64,000 nucleotides of DNA, from contig JALLLT010000007.1 in the NCBI GenBank assembly GCA_025266875.1, positions 1,116,001 through 1,180,000 of the forward strand, read 5' to 3'. This stretch comes from Fennellomyces sp. T-0311. Its lineage: Eukaryota > Mucoromycota > Mucoromycetes > Mucorales > Lichtheimiaceae. A program made the position numbers and the translations under genes. Shown here piece after piece: positions 13,820 through 24,657 of the stretch (position 1 is the first letter of the stretch; every line of letters begins with the position of its first letter). The notes below the pieces were generated by a model. The model did not search any database. It saw only the letters and a program-made list of their open reading frames with translations, and was not told where the DNA came from.

Positions 13820-14667
13820 GAGCTATCATGTATTCCAAAGTGCAATTTAGTACATCGATGTGCGATATAGTAGGGTGTAGTAGTGCGGCATCAGACATTT
13901 GTCGATACACACGGCAATTAAATAGAGAAGAGGGGTACCAACGGTGTCGGAATGGAGCAAAAGGCAAGCACAGCAACATTGACTTCCAATATAGCCCACT
14001 CGTCCCATTCTTGTTTGTGATCGATAGTGATAGGATGGATGAGAGAAATCCTGGGCTATTATCGGCTTCCGGTAATGGATGGGTTATCCTATTGCCTGAA
14101 ATACTATGCACATCTGGCTCCAATGAAGCAATCCCCTTGAATACTTTTTTTCGTGGCTGACGTGATGCTTCAGTAGAACGAGAAGTGGGGTAAAAGTAAT
14201 AAGGGCATATATCTCTTAGTGCGAGTCTGAAGAGAGGGCTGACACATTAAAGAAATGAAAGTACACCAAAGCAACTTCCGATGAGAGAAGGGGTAGAACA
14301 TCATAGCCAAAGAAGATCCGAACAGAACATGATAAAGTACTATCATAGAGTATCTAGAGGACCAATATTGTATCAGAGCTTTATTTTCCGGTCTAAGCGA
14401 CTTCCTACTGTTAATAGTTTTCACTTGCCTTTCTTTTATCATACTCAAGTCATCCACGGAAGCTATCACATTATAGTAACTTTTGTCCTCGTTATTTGTT
14501 GCCGGCTTATATGATGTAGCCTCTGTATTTTCTGTGCAATTGAACGGTACTTTCAATCGTATAGCCAAACTCTGATCCAATGTGGTGTCGATAACTGGAA
14601 CGGCTGGGTGTCTCCCATAAATATATATCCAGCAAGGAAGGGCGTATTCCTCGAATCTAAGCAACAT
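13820..14667 (-). pseudogene. HET-domain protein remnant (C-terminal half)
   Basis: Reading leftward from 14,667, the frame gives YALPCWIYIYGRHPAVPV-IDTTLDQ, then SYYNVIASVDDLSMIKE, and further on, in a shifted frame, QEWDEWAILEV near 13.99 kb. Each block matches in order the neighbouring HET locus on the other strand (YGLPCW...ITLDQ, NYAKVICSMDDFVDESE, EECDECVILGV). Stops and frame changes separate the blocks and no N-terminal HET domain is visible before 14,667. It is a broken paralogue lying head-to-head with the locus at 15.3 kb. The left boundary is approximate. Confidence 0.7.
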
Positions 14668-14856
14668 ACTCGTTCTTTTTCGCTATTTCCTCCTGCTTTA
14701 TATTTCATGGTCTCCTCGAGTGTTTACGACTGCATAAACCACTGAAACTCCAATATTTGATTAAGCGCATTGGTTTTAACTTGAGTGTGTCTAAAATATT
14801 TTATTGCAAAAACTACCATTGTGTCATGATATTAGAGATAGCGTGTGAGGGACATT

Positions 14857-14892
14857 CACTGCAAAAAATTTTTGGGTGAATTTTTTGCAGTG
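14857..14892. repeat. Perfect 14-bp inverted repeat with 8-nt loop
   Basis: CACTGCAAAAAATT at 14857-14870 is followed by the spacer TTTGGGTG and the exact reverse complement AATTTTTTGCAGTG at 14879-14892. It lies in the space between the two divergent HET remnants. Function unknown. Confidence 0.9.
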
Positions 14893-15326
14893 ATTTCTCA
14901 AATCTGACACTTATATGCTGTCTTGTCTATCAAAACGATCGCGGTTCGTCGCGACAATCATTCACAGTTGACATGTCGCAGTCTCGTTTTAAACCGCTGT
15001 TCTGTATAGTACCTAGCGACCGACAACACTACTCAGTGATCTCACATTAGTTATACTCCTTCATTACGTAACTGTGTACAAAATGTAATGACTGACTGCC
15101 AGAGCGGCAATCCAGGTAACGGCTCATGGTTTGTACCCCTGAAAGCAGTCAGACAAAGTTTGGGCTTTGCTGCAAACGTTACTCTGTAACACTATAGAAG
15201 AGAACCAAGCCCATTTGTTTCCTTCTCTTTCGTCCTTTTCACCGGCGCCTGCGAAAGTCAACTGTACGCTACCCTCCAAAGCTTTGCGATTTAACCCCTT
15301 GAGTCACAGAGTAGTCTGCCGCAAGC
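14893..15326. other. Spacer between divergent HET remnants
   Basis: No gene is seen. The stretch precedes the first ATG of the rightward HET locus and may contain its former promoter. Confidence 0.4.
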
Positions 15327-16945
15327 ATGTATATCGAGTATGTCACACCGCAACGAGTAGCTGATCTAAACTATACCGAATACAATTCGAAAGGAGGCGA
15401 ATTCAGACCCACATGGCTCATCCGCACTTCCGACTGGGAAAAGGTTCCCGGCACCGCTGCTGTTGATGGCTACCATGCCCTATCGTATTGTTGGGAGCAA
15501 GCAGGCGAAAAACACCAACTTGAAAATGTAGAATACGATTTGATCGACAAAGGGTGGCATCGTATTAAAACTGTCGTCGAGAAGCGTAGCGCATCCACTT
15601 TTTTCGAAAGCATCAAACAACGGAGGTGACATAAGACAAATTGCTCCAGCAGATATGCAAGGGCTTTGGCATCGAGTACTTGTGGTACGACAAGATCTGC
15701 ATCGACCAGACCAACAAGGAAGAAAAGCATCGCGAAATCAAGCAAATGGATCTCGTTTACAGCAACGCGTGTTACACAGTCGCTTTGGTCCCCGAAATCA
15801 ACATTGAGGATCCCGAGGCTTTCGACCGTGTGGACTGGTTTACACGCAGTACTGAAGCTAAAACCAAAGCAATTGATCGAATGGTGGGGTCACTGTGGTT
15901 CCAACGGAGCTGGACACTGGAGGAAGTCATGATGTCAACGCGGATTTTGGTCGTCGGCCGAAATACCCATGTTTGGTCTCTTGCAGATATCAAACAAGGT
16001 GACGCAATCAAGGAAAACGATCTTCTGGCCAACATGATGCTCGGATTCAAGGAACGTACAATGAAAAGCGCAAACCAAGTCCTCAGTTACGCGCACTTTC
16101 GTACAAGCACGAAAGAACACGACAAGATATACGCACTGGCCAACATTTTTGCAGACATTATTTCCATCGACGTTGATTACAACAGCGATGTGTCCGCTAC
16201 AATGAACGCATTTTATCGACGCTTGGCCCAAAGGGATTTATCGCTCATGTGCTTTGGATCGAAATTATTTCCAGACAGATTTCCTCGATTCACGACATCC
16301 ATGGGATCCTATGGCCTTCCTTGTTGGACAGGCGTTGCTGGATTACATTCACCCTGGCCAGTTACTGACATTACACTGGATCAGAACTGCGATTATACGA
16401 TAGACGAAGATATAGTGTTTCCTATACGATGATGATACCACACAATACGCCCCAGCAAATACAACGATTACAATTTCTTCAAAGACGACGAAAGAAAAAA
16501 GAAAGCAGAAGAAAACTATGCCAAAGTGATCTGCTCAATGGATGACTTTGTTGATGAAAGCGAGGCGTTGGACTGGAGTCAATGGATGAGGTTTCAAGCA
16601 TCAGGCTGCTATTCCACCCATTACTATATACTAGACAACCACGCTCAATTTCTCTCACCGGTGTTGACACTTTCCCTCACCGAAGAATGCGACGAGTGTG
16701 TTATATTGGGTGTCATATTTAACAGTGCTAGTACAATAGCACATAACTATATCGTTGTTGGCTATAATCATACCTATATGTCCCCAATTGTAGGAAAGTC
16801 AACTGATGGTTACTCATACAGAGTTATTGGTTCGGTATTTTTGAAATATTTCCTGCATGGTGAGACGCGCGCCAGCCCTCAAGAAGTTATGGACGAAATA
16901 TTCAGCGATATTGAATGCGGTACTCATGAGTTTTGCATTAAATAA
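15327..16945 (+). pseudogene. HET-domain (heterokaryon-incompatibility-like) protein, disrupted
   Basis: From ATG 15327 the frame gives the start of a HET domain (YHALSYCWEQAGEK). It then continues in another frame from about 15,641 with LLQQICKGFGIEYLWYDKIC and IDQTNKEEKHREIKQMDL, the HET core, followed by FQRSWTLEEV and a long C-terminal region ending at 16,945. Lesions: a frame change between about 15,590 and 15,640 with an in-frame TAA just upstream of the LLQQ block, and TGATGA at 16,430-16,435, where homology to the 14-kb copy follows the +1 frame before returning. No intron of normal length with good sites repairs either break. In filamentous ascomycetes HET domains act in allorecognition cell death; the role in this lineage is unknown. 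Sequencing error at some sites cannot be excluded. Confidence 0.75.
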
Positions 16946-19900
16946 AGTGGATGTGGTGTTTTCCCTTCTATCATCGTCAATGGGATTAAGCTTCTGACTT
17001 GAAACTTTTGGATTGGTTTCAAAATTGGCGCTTGCCGTATCCTACAACGCGCTGCACCGAATATCCTCTTAAAAGATATACGTTCTTTATAAAGACTTGA
17101 GAGTGATCTACAGTACTGTTTCACCAGAAATGTGATCCAGGATACTTTTAACCCATGAAAAATACTCTGCCTACGACATGTATACTGAGTATAACACGTA
17201 ACAACGAACGGGCGGCCTAAAATGTATGGGTTGAAAGGGCACAAATACAAGCCAGCACAGTTCGGTTGTGTTCTCGTCTGGCAAAACGCTCCGGATAATC
17301 AGCCTACTTAATCAAAGCGACGAGCATCTAATCGCACGTAGCCAGATTTCCATAATTATGCGATCTATGCATTAGCGTACAAGGTGCGTTCATGATTACT
17401 GTAACGCTTCAGTACATAAGAATATGCAAGGTTAGCGAAGCGGCGTCAGAAGATGTTTCAAATGGTTTTTTCTATAATAGCCAGTACTGCCTTAGCAAGC
17501 ATCCTGAAGTTTACTTTGACCGATGACGGTAAAGATTATGGTGATATGGTTTGGCAGGAGTAGCTGACATTTTGTTACCGGCGCGATCAAACAAGGAGAA
17601 CACCAGAGGAAGTCGCTTTAACCAGGCCTTCCAATGTGCTCATTACGAGCGAGCTTCACATAGTTCCCGAGGTCTCACTCGAAAAGCATCATAAACCGAA
17701 CGCCACGATTCGCTTGTCATGACCTCAAGCGAAAGAAACAGTCGACACACAGAAAAACGACTTGATTGGGTAGGGCTGGAACGGACACGGATTATACTTT
17801 ATTAGGAGAAAATCGCACCAATGTAAGCAGCAAGTGGCAAAAACAACGCGTCGATCAAGTAGTAAGCGCGCAGATTATGTGGGAAAAAAGCAATGACTTT
17901 ATTAAATCGAGACCCTGAGTGACAGTCACCAACTGGAACGGGTCACTTGAACAACAAGCCGATTAAAAGGCCTTCAGAAGACTATTTTTTTTTTTCGTTC
18001 TCTTGTTTGATTGGATACGTGGGCCACCAATTCCCATAATCCCCCGAAGCAGCTCCTTCCACAAGGCGAGCCACTAGTCTCCAGAAGAGCAGCAAGTCTC
18101 CAAGGAGGTTGATCAAGTCTCCAAAGAGGACAGGCCGTCCAAAGGAAGACCAGCAGCCACCAAAGCAGCTTCGGTATTTTTGAGTCTCAAACAGTAATCA
18201 AGCACAACCAAACAAAGAGCAAGGGGAAGTTTATCCCTTCATCTGTCTGTACCATCATCTTACTGGAGACCCTGGTGATTTCCCGCGAGCATAACTTTCT
18301 CTTGGGATTATTGTGAAAAGAAAGAAAAAGCTGCCGATTCTGACCTCCTTTTATACCTTTTTGAAAGCGAGCAGTCCCCCTTTTTTTCACATGCCAGCAC
18401 AGTCACCCAGGCTATGACGTTTTACAGCCTCAGAAACAGGTTATGGCCGCAGCAAACGGTGTGCAAGAGGAATAAAGGCACTGTATGGCTTGAAAGGTAG
18501 CTTTTTTTTTTGCTGGTCTTCGTTGCTGATCCACACTACTGCCATACCGACAAGTCCGCTTGACGACGCACAGTGCACAGACCTCCCTTTGTCCACGCCG
18601 GCTGAACCGATTATCCCTGCACACACGCCAATCAGTACCCGTTTCGCAAATACATATCCGGCAGACCATGTAGTATGCAGTGAGCTTAGAGTAGCACCAC
18701 TGTCCACCAACAATATGTGTAACCTTCCACGATAATGCTTTCTCTAGCCTTCAAATGCACCAGCTCTGGATACCCGACAGTCCTGCAATAGAATGGATAG
18801 ACTATATCAGCTTGACACGAACGTTTTTCTCTCTGCTAAACTATGTCGACTTTCCCGCCATTCTTTGTCATTCCAGTGATGGCGATTCATGACCACACCC
18901 TTTCGTTCCTACCATGTCGCCATCTCAGTCTAACTCGCATACGATCGACATTCGAGCATGGGAATCCAACATATGCTTGACGTTCATCGTTCAACTTGAC
19001 CATGTAGCTGCACCGGGTGACAGTCAGAGCACCGCACCATATCAGTTGGCCTGTCATGACGACCAGACAAGCAATTTTACTGGTACAGATGCGCGCATGC
19101 TCCAAAGTGAGCTGATAGATGTATATTCAACATACACAGTGGGCATAGCTCATGCTGTTCCAAAAGCACGTCCTGAACATCTTAAGTACGTTTAAAAAAT
19201 GCTGGCATATGTACATTGGCGCAGTTAGCCGAGGTGGAGGGATGGTGAAAGCGTTGCAGTGTATGTGTTGTCAACTCCTCTGTCAGCAAGGCCTCAGAGG
19301 TGTGGACCGTAAGATATCAGGAAATTTTTTCACGTCATCGTAGACAGGCCCACGTTTTATTAGGCTATTGATCCTGCGAAATGCAGCCATAGCTAATCAT
19401 CAAGAATCAAGAGATAAAAAATTCAAGCGCCAGTCATTTATTCATTTCAAAATTCTATTAAAAGCACCACCACGTATGATATGGTCTCACTTCCCGATAG
19501 CATCAGTTTTTATTCCTACCACTTAGTGACACCGCTCCTTTTATGCGTAAATATAAGCTAGTAACATGTAATCCTCAATGTTTTCGCATGTGAGACTATA
19601 CCTTCTTTCTCTCTCCAATAGACCCACTTTTTCGATATCATCAACAGAATTCTTCTCCCAAATTCAGACAATTCATTGCAGATGCAGCAACAGCATACTT
19701 TGCAGTCGGTCGATGTACATATCAGCGTAGTGTACTAAATAAAATTACGACCCGAAATGCACTTATGTACTCATTCACAGAAAGAGAGTGTTCAATTTCC
19801 ATGTACCTTACTATGCATATTATGAGTAGGGATCAGAAACAGCATAAACTATACATCGCTTGGGCATTTTTAACTGGTGTTTAAACTACACTACTTAGGC

Positions 19901-20612
19901 AGTTGGTTGGACCACTGGCGCATTTCCCGACTCATTCATTCATCTGGATTCACTTTTTCCTTCCCAAAATGCATTGAAAAGTAATTTAATGATCCAACTT
20001 TGAATCCGAACCGAACCAAGTAATTGATGAACAACAGGTTTTCAATGATTAGAGTATTGAAAGCATGAGAAAGGTGAAAAGTTACTCAGTCTTTCAGGTA
20101 GTAAAGTACTGTAATACCGTGCAAAGGAAAGTACGAGATATCACGTTACATATTTGAAGATATATGTATTTGTGTTCATTTCAAAAGTAATGCATCATCG
20201 AAACACCATGTGCAAAGTATGCAGTCACCGCTGCTACTGCCTTAACGTATTAGACAATGTCTAGCATCCCAGAAGAAATGGCACGTAAACATCATTCTGC
20301 GAATGCTCATCGACACGTGGGTTCATTAATAGCGGTACACGAAAACAATGAATACCAGCAAAACCACACAATGGTACTTAGTTGAGATTGTTACGTAACT
20401 TGAGGTTTAAGTTTCCTCGTATACATACCATGCGCTATTTGCGTCTTGACAATGATCCTCGCACAAATTTTTGGGCATTTAACAATACATATCTGTGTAT
20501 GAATACAAAGAACATCTCCCACGTATGCAATTTTTAAGGCAAATGGGCATATATTTAAGGGTAGATGATATGTTGTCCTTGAGAAATATAAAAAAGGTTG
20601 CCTTTAATTAAA
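16946..20612. other. 3.7-kb region without a confident gene; decayed element fragments
   Basis: Short open stretches occur but none is identifiable with confidence. Around 18.06-18.18 kb a lysine/proline-rich stretch encodes KRTGRPKED in one frame (AT-hook-like core) and SKGRPAATKAAS in another. The minus strand at 18.44-18.74 kb has a retropepsin-like motif, listed separately. An open stretch at 18,914-19,195 (+) is unassigned. From 19.3 to 20.5 kb the DNA is AT-rich and I see nothing in it. Confidence 0.4.
18441..18749 (-). mobile_element. Possible retroelement protease fragment
   Basis: A minus-strand open stretch of about 100 codons, without an ATG near its start, begins HILLVDSGATLSSLHT. 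This fits the retropepsin active-site pattern (hydrophobic-hydrophobic-D-S-G-A-T). A GIIGSAG segment follows downstream. No reverse transcriptase, integrase or LTR was recognised nearby, so this is at most a fragment, and the motif could occur by chance. The opposite strand is also open over part of this interval. Confidence 0.3.
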
Positions 20613-21158
20613 ATGAGCAACGAAGATATCAATAGCAACAGGTCATGGTGGACAACAGCTCCAGAGGAAGCATTGCAGGTGGCTACTACGCGGCGTTCTG
20701 TCTTGAAGTTTTTAAAGCGCATTCCAGTTTTTCGAACCAAAGCCATTACTAATCTTTGGAGATACCACGCAGAGATCACAGCCAATAATATACATGAAGC
20801 TGAAGAGTACGCAGAAATTATTGAAAAACTGACACTCAGCGATGAGACAGTTTTCGATGAGATTAGTTCAATACATTTTCCAAATCTTAAGCACTTGCGG
20901 TTACGAAACGTAAGAATGTTTCCTCGAGAAATGGATCTTACCAGTGAACTCGAAATATTCGAATTCGACGGGTGCGATGCTATATATATTGATGAATATC
21001 GATATCAAACAGCACCAGATTATGTGATGGAAAACATATTTACAGACACGCTTCTTACATTTCTCGTGTCGTCTGGAAGGCGCAAATTTAACAGAGAGGA
21101 AAAGACGTTTATCCAAGATAACGCTCCTAATGCTCGAATCGTTCGTCGTTGGTGGTAA
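20613..21158 (+). CDS. Hypothetical protein with LRR/F-box-like segment
   Basis: A single-exon ORF of about 181 aa begins at ATG 20613, just after an AT-rich ATATAAAAAAGG leader. Residues around 85-130 (IHFPNLKHLRLRNVRMFP and ELEIFEFDGCDAIYID) have the spacing and leucine/asparagine pattern of fungal F-box-type LRR segments. The remainder is helical and charged, ending RRWW. No F-box is visible. It could be the C-terminal remnant of a longer F-box/LRR gene or a genuine small protein. It is convergent with the METTL5-like gene. Confidence 0.5.
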   Translation: MSNEDINSNRSWWTTAPEEALQVATTRRSVLKFLKRIPVFRTKAITNLWRYHAEITANNIHEAEEYAEIIEKLTLSDETVFDEISSIHFPNLKHLRLRNVRMFPREMDLTSELEIFEFDGCDAIYIDEYRYQTAPDYVMENIFTDTLLTFLVSSGRRKFNREEKTFIQDNAPNARIVRRWW

Positions 21159-21533
21159 TAGGAATCTTCAAATGGGCTGAATTGAGCACGTACTAAGGCC
21201 TGTCTATACGTACGTACGTACGTACATGTATCCAATAAAGCATTAAGTTATGTTAATTGACCCTTTTATATTATATGAGGTCAAGTACGGCAAGAAGTCG
21301 TCTTCGGAGATGGTTATGGTGAATTTTAAATCAGCGGAAGTAAGACGAGCGACGTGAGCAGATTGAATTTGGTCATACCGTATACAAACACAATCAATCA
21401 GATTTTACTATCTTTTCTTCGGCTTTTCTAGTATGCAATGAACCGGATCGTCGCCCTGACCGTATTATACGGGTAACCAAATATATACGTGACTGGAAAC
21501 ACTTTTCATCGTGCCAAAAACAATATATTTACA
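21159..21533. other. Convergent intergenic spacer with TACG microsatellite
   Basis: A short (TACG)n tract, TACGTACGTACGTACGTAC, lies at 21207-21225. No gene is seen between the two convergent stop codons. Confidence 0.7.
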
Positions 21534-22438
21534 CTACCGCGACTTCTTGCTGAGTCGCAGGAAATCCACTGCAATATCCACAGATTTTTTCTTATGGAAT
21601 TTGTACATCATTGGCACATCAAACTGGGAGAGCACCAATGGTTAATCCGTATGCATTGTGACCGAAACTTTCAAACATACCTTCATTTCTGCCACCACTT
21701 CGAAATCCACGCCCCATTCCTTTGCTTTCTTTTGGATATGCTAACCACATTTCAGTTACTACGCAATCATCTTTTATGCACAAAGGCTTACATCGCGTGT
21801 GGAAGTCTTGTGAAGAGAGTACACGGCTGTTCCTGCCAGCTATTCCAAAAATCTTGGTAAAACATTCAACGAATGCGCATCCGGAAACGGTTACCTCGAC
21901 TGCCTTTTTAAGAAACACCATGTCGATGCCTTTGGTTTTGGTGCCGAAGGGAGGGTTCATGACAATAGTATCCAGATGGAATCCGTCCAACTTGGCTTGG
22001 TTCAAATCGGTCAATATAAAGTCGATATCCACCTCAAACTCATCAGCGTTCTCGCGAGCGATACGAATAGCATCAGGATCAACATCGAATCCCACCGAGT
22101 ATCTTTTCAACTGGCGCAGGTCAGTATATGGATCTTGCATTGAAACTTTTAGCAGCTTACCCTGCACCGAGGATGTTGGCTGCTATACTAAGAATACCAC
22201 ATCCACTTCCAAAATCCCCCACAGCTTTGTCTTCGATATCGCCATAGACCGTGTCGGCAGTGTACAGCATACGCGCTGCCAAGTGGGCAGTTGTCGGGTA
22301 CTGCTCGTACTGAATCTTGGGATTGTCTGATGACAATGTTAATTTTAAATCTGATCTGGCTGATCGCCAGCAAAAGAACATGGAATTACCGAACACTTCG
22401 CAATCCTGAAGTATGCTTTCTAATTCTTTAAGTTTCAT
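21534..22438 (-). CDS. METTL5-like 18S rRNA N6-adenosine methyltransferase
   Basis: Six minus-strand exons, 22390..22438, 22161..22326, 21895..22102, 21792..21839, 21681..21740 and 21534..21623, give 206 aa (human METTL5 is 209 aa). Motifs in order: start MKLKELES, the YEQYPTTAHLAARMLYT block, the SAM-binding loop GDFGSGCGILSIAA, GFDVDPDAIRIARENA, the catalytic MNPPFGTK (NPPF), AVYSLHKTSTRD, and the C-terminal KFHKKKSVDIAVDF. These match METTL5 along the whole length. METTL5 with TRMT112 methylates an adenosine in the 18S rRNA 3' region. All five introns are GT-AG and preserve frame. One exon is only 48 nt. Confidence 0.93.
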
Positions 22439-22999
22439 TCGCGCAAGAAAGGTTTTTTTCGTACTTTGAATTTATTCACCAGTGTCAAGAGAACCAAATT
22501 TGACAACTCTAGATAGTCCATTGAGTTTGTATGCGTATGCTACTACATTGTGCTATACATCAGTAACGCTTCATCGATGATTCATAGATGACAGAAAAGG
22601 TTAATAAGCAAAATGTGTGCTTAAAAATGACAATGCTTATGCTGCTGTGGAGGATGGGAAGGGAAGCAGACTGGAATTCCTCCAAGTCATATCTCCTATG
22701 TACATACCGCGCAAAGAACAGACATAGGAAAGTCTCGCGCTAAGTGAACTGTTTCTTCCGAAGATTTCGTCGTATATCCTGGTAACAGTGATTATTACTG
22801 AAGCGATTGGTCAGGCTGTGTATCAAATACTGCTTCAAAAGCACTATACGCGCAAAGTAGTAATCTCCGTATCGTTCTGCAAGGCGTGATGCATCAATGA
22901 TATTGTGATTTTTAGAATTGCTTACCTTTGGACACTAAGCGACCAGATAAATAGATTTCGCTGTCGCGTGATCAAACGCCACAGTCTCTTCCCTCGAAA
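22439..22999. other. Divergent intergenic region
   Basis: This 561-bp spacer separates the divergent METTL5-like and GEN1-like genes and presumably carries both promoters. No ORF or recognised site was found. Confidence 0.5.
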
Positions 23000-24612
23000 A
23001 TGGGCATAAAGGACCTGTGGGAAGTCATCGAGCCTGCAGAAAGACAATATACTCTTGAAGAACTTGCTGGCGATCGGGAACAGCGTAGTAATGCTCTACG
23101 CATCGCTGTTGACATTGCAATATGGACATTTCACGCACGATCTTCCAAAGGTGGCAGGCAAGTATTGAATGTCACCAAGTATGTGTGAAGAAACGATCTC
23201 CAACCCATAATAGATATCCTGAGCTACGCTTAATGTTTTACCGGTTCTGTCGCCTTGCTGAGCTGGGTATCCGGGTCGTGTTCGTGTTCGATGGACCATG
23301 TCGACCGAGCTGGAAACGCGATCGTGAGATCAACACGCAAGCACTTGACACGGAGTTTCGGCAGGCGCTGGTAACCATGATGCGATTGTTTGGGTTTCAT
23401 GTCTGGTATGCACATGGGGAAGCCGAAGCGGAATGCGCGCTTTTATCACGGCTGGGGTACGTTGATATGGTCATGACCAGCGATGTCGACGCCTTTCTAT
23501 TCGGTGCACAACGCGTGATCAGGGCGTGGCCTGCCAGAAGAAATGCACCCGTTCCCTGTTATGACATTGCATGGATTTCCCAGGCCGTAGGACTGGATCG
23601 TTCAGATATGATTCTGATGGCCTTATTGCGAGGGTCCGACTACAGCCATGGCAGTGCCAAAGTCGGCATTACGATTGCGGAGGCTCTTGCTCGGTGTCGA
23701 AAACATAAGGGATTGATGCGTTATGTTCAGCAGCTAGAGGACTACGACACGGATGAATTGGATGGCCTTGCAGATGATTTACGTGACACACTCAATTACG
23801 AGCTTAAAACGGGTTGTCAGGGAAACTTACAAAAAGTCTATTCCAGTAGCACCATTGGTGACGACTTTCCCGACCTTCGGCTCCTGCGCGACTTTGTGAA
23901 CCCCCAAACAAAGATTCAAAAACAAAAAGCGCAAGATCTCGCGGCTTGGATGAAGAAACCGCTTTCACCAGATTGGAAGGAATTGGCAGTGTTTTGCAGG
24001 GAGGCGTTCTACTGGTCATCACCCTATATTATACGTCGCTTTAGTAACCTGCTATTTCCTGGATACCTCACGTGTTGTCTTCGTGGGTCAACTCGTTCGA
24101 TACCTGTCCGACCCAGTTTACAGCAGGGTCACATCAACAGTTTTTTCCGTGTGACCAAAGGCGGTGACCGAGTTGAGAAGGGCAAGGATATTGTTGTGCA
24201 GGTCACGAACGAGAAGATGGTCGGAACTTTACGGCTGTACTATGTTGAATTCCATACAAGCGCACTGACCAAGTTTCAAGATCTTCTCCGAATACGCTTG
24301 GACCAAACTTCTAAACAGCACCAATTCTCTCATATCTTTGAGTCTTCAAGGAATTTATGTCTAGATAGCGATGATTCGGATGACGAAGACATTCCGAATG
24401 AAAAGGATCCTCAAAAGCTGTGTCGCAAATGGATCAGCGCATATCTCGTCGAGTCGACATATGCGGACGTGGTACACGCCTACAAATCACGCAAAGCGCA
24501 GAAAGAGGCCAAGAACCGGACTAAGAAGCGAAAACATGACAGTGGACCGGATGAGGGACAGCGGCTGCTGACCGACTTTATGAGATTCACCAAGATACCC
24601 AATACCCGCTAG
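23000..24612 (+). CDS. XPG/Rad2-family structure-specific nuclease, GEN1/Yen1-like Holliday junction resolvase
   Basis: Two exons, 23000..23157 and 23214..24612, give 518 aa. The XPG-N domain begins MGIKDLWEVIEP with VDIAIWTFHA carrying the first catalytic Asp. The XPG-I domain has GEAEAECALLSRLGYVDMV and TSDVDAFLFG with the acidic metal ligands. A helix-hairpin-helix-type segment LRGSDYSHGSAKVGI follows. The C-terminus is acidic then basic (DSDDSDDED; RKAQKEAKNRTKKRKH), compatible with a nuclear localisation signal. Immediate N-terminal MGIK and the spacing favour GEN1/Yen1 over FEN1, EXO1 or XPG, although the protein is shorter than human or yeast members. The intron fits best as a GC-AG intron (AG|GCAAGT), which restores KGGRYPELR. 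Its stop lies 45 bp from the beta-tubulin stop. Confidence 0.86.
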
Positions 24613-24657
24613 CTCAATGTAGATATCTTTTGCTTTATTACAGATGGAACTAAATAC

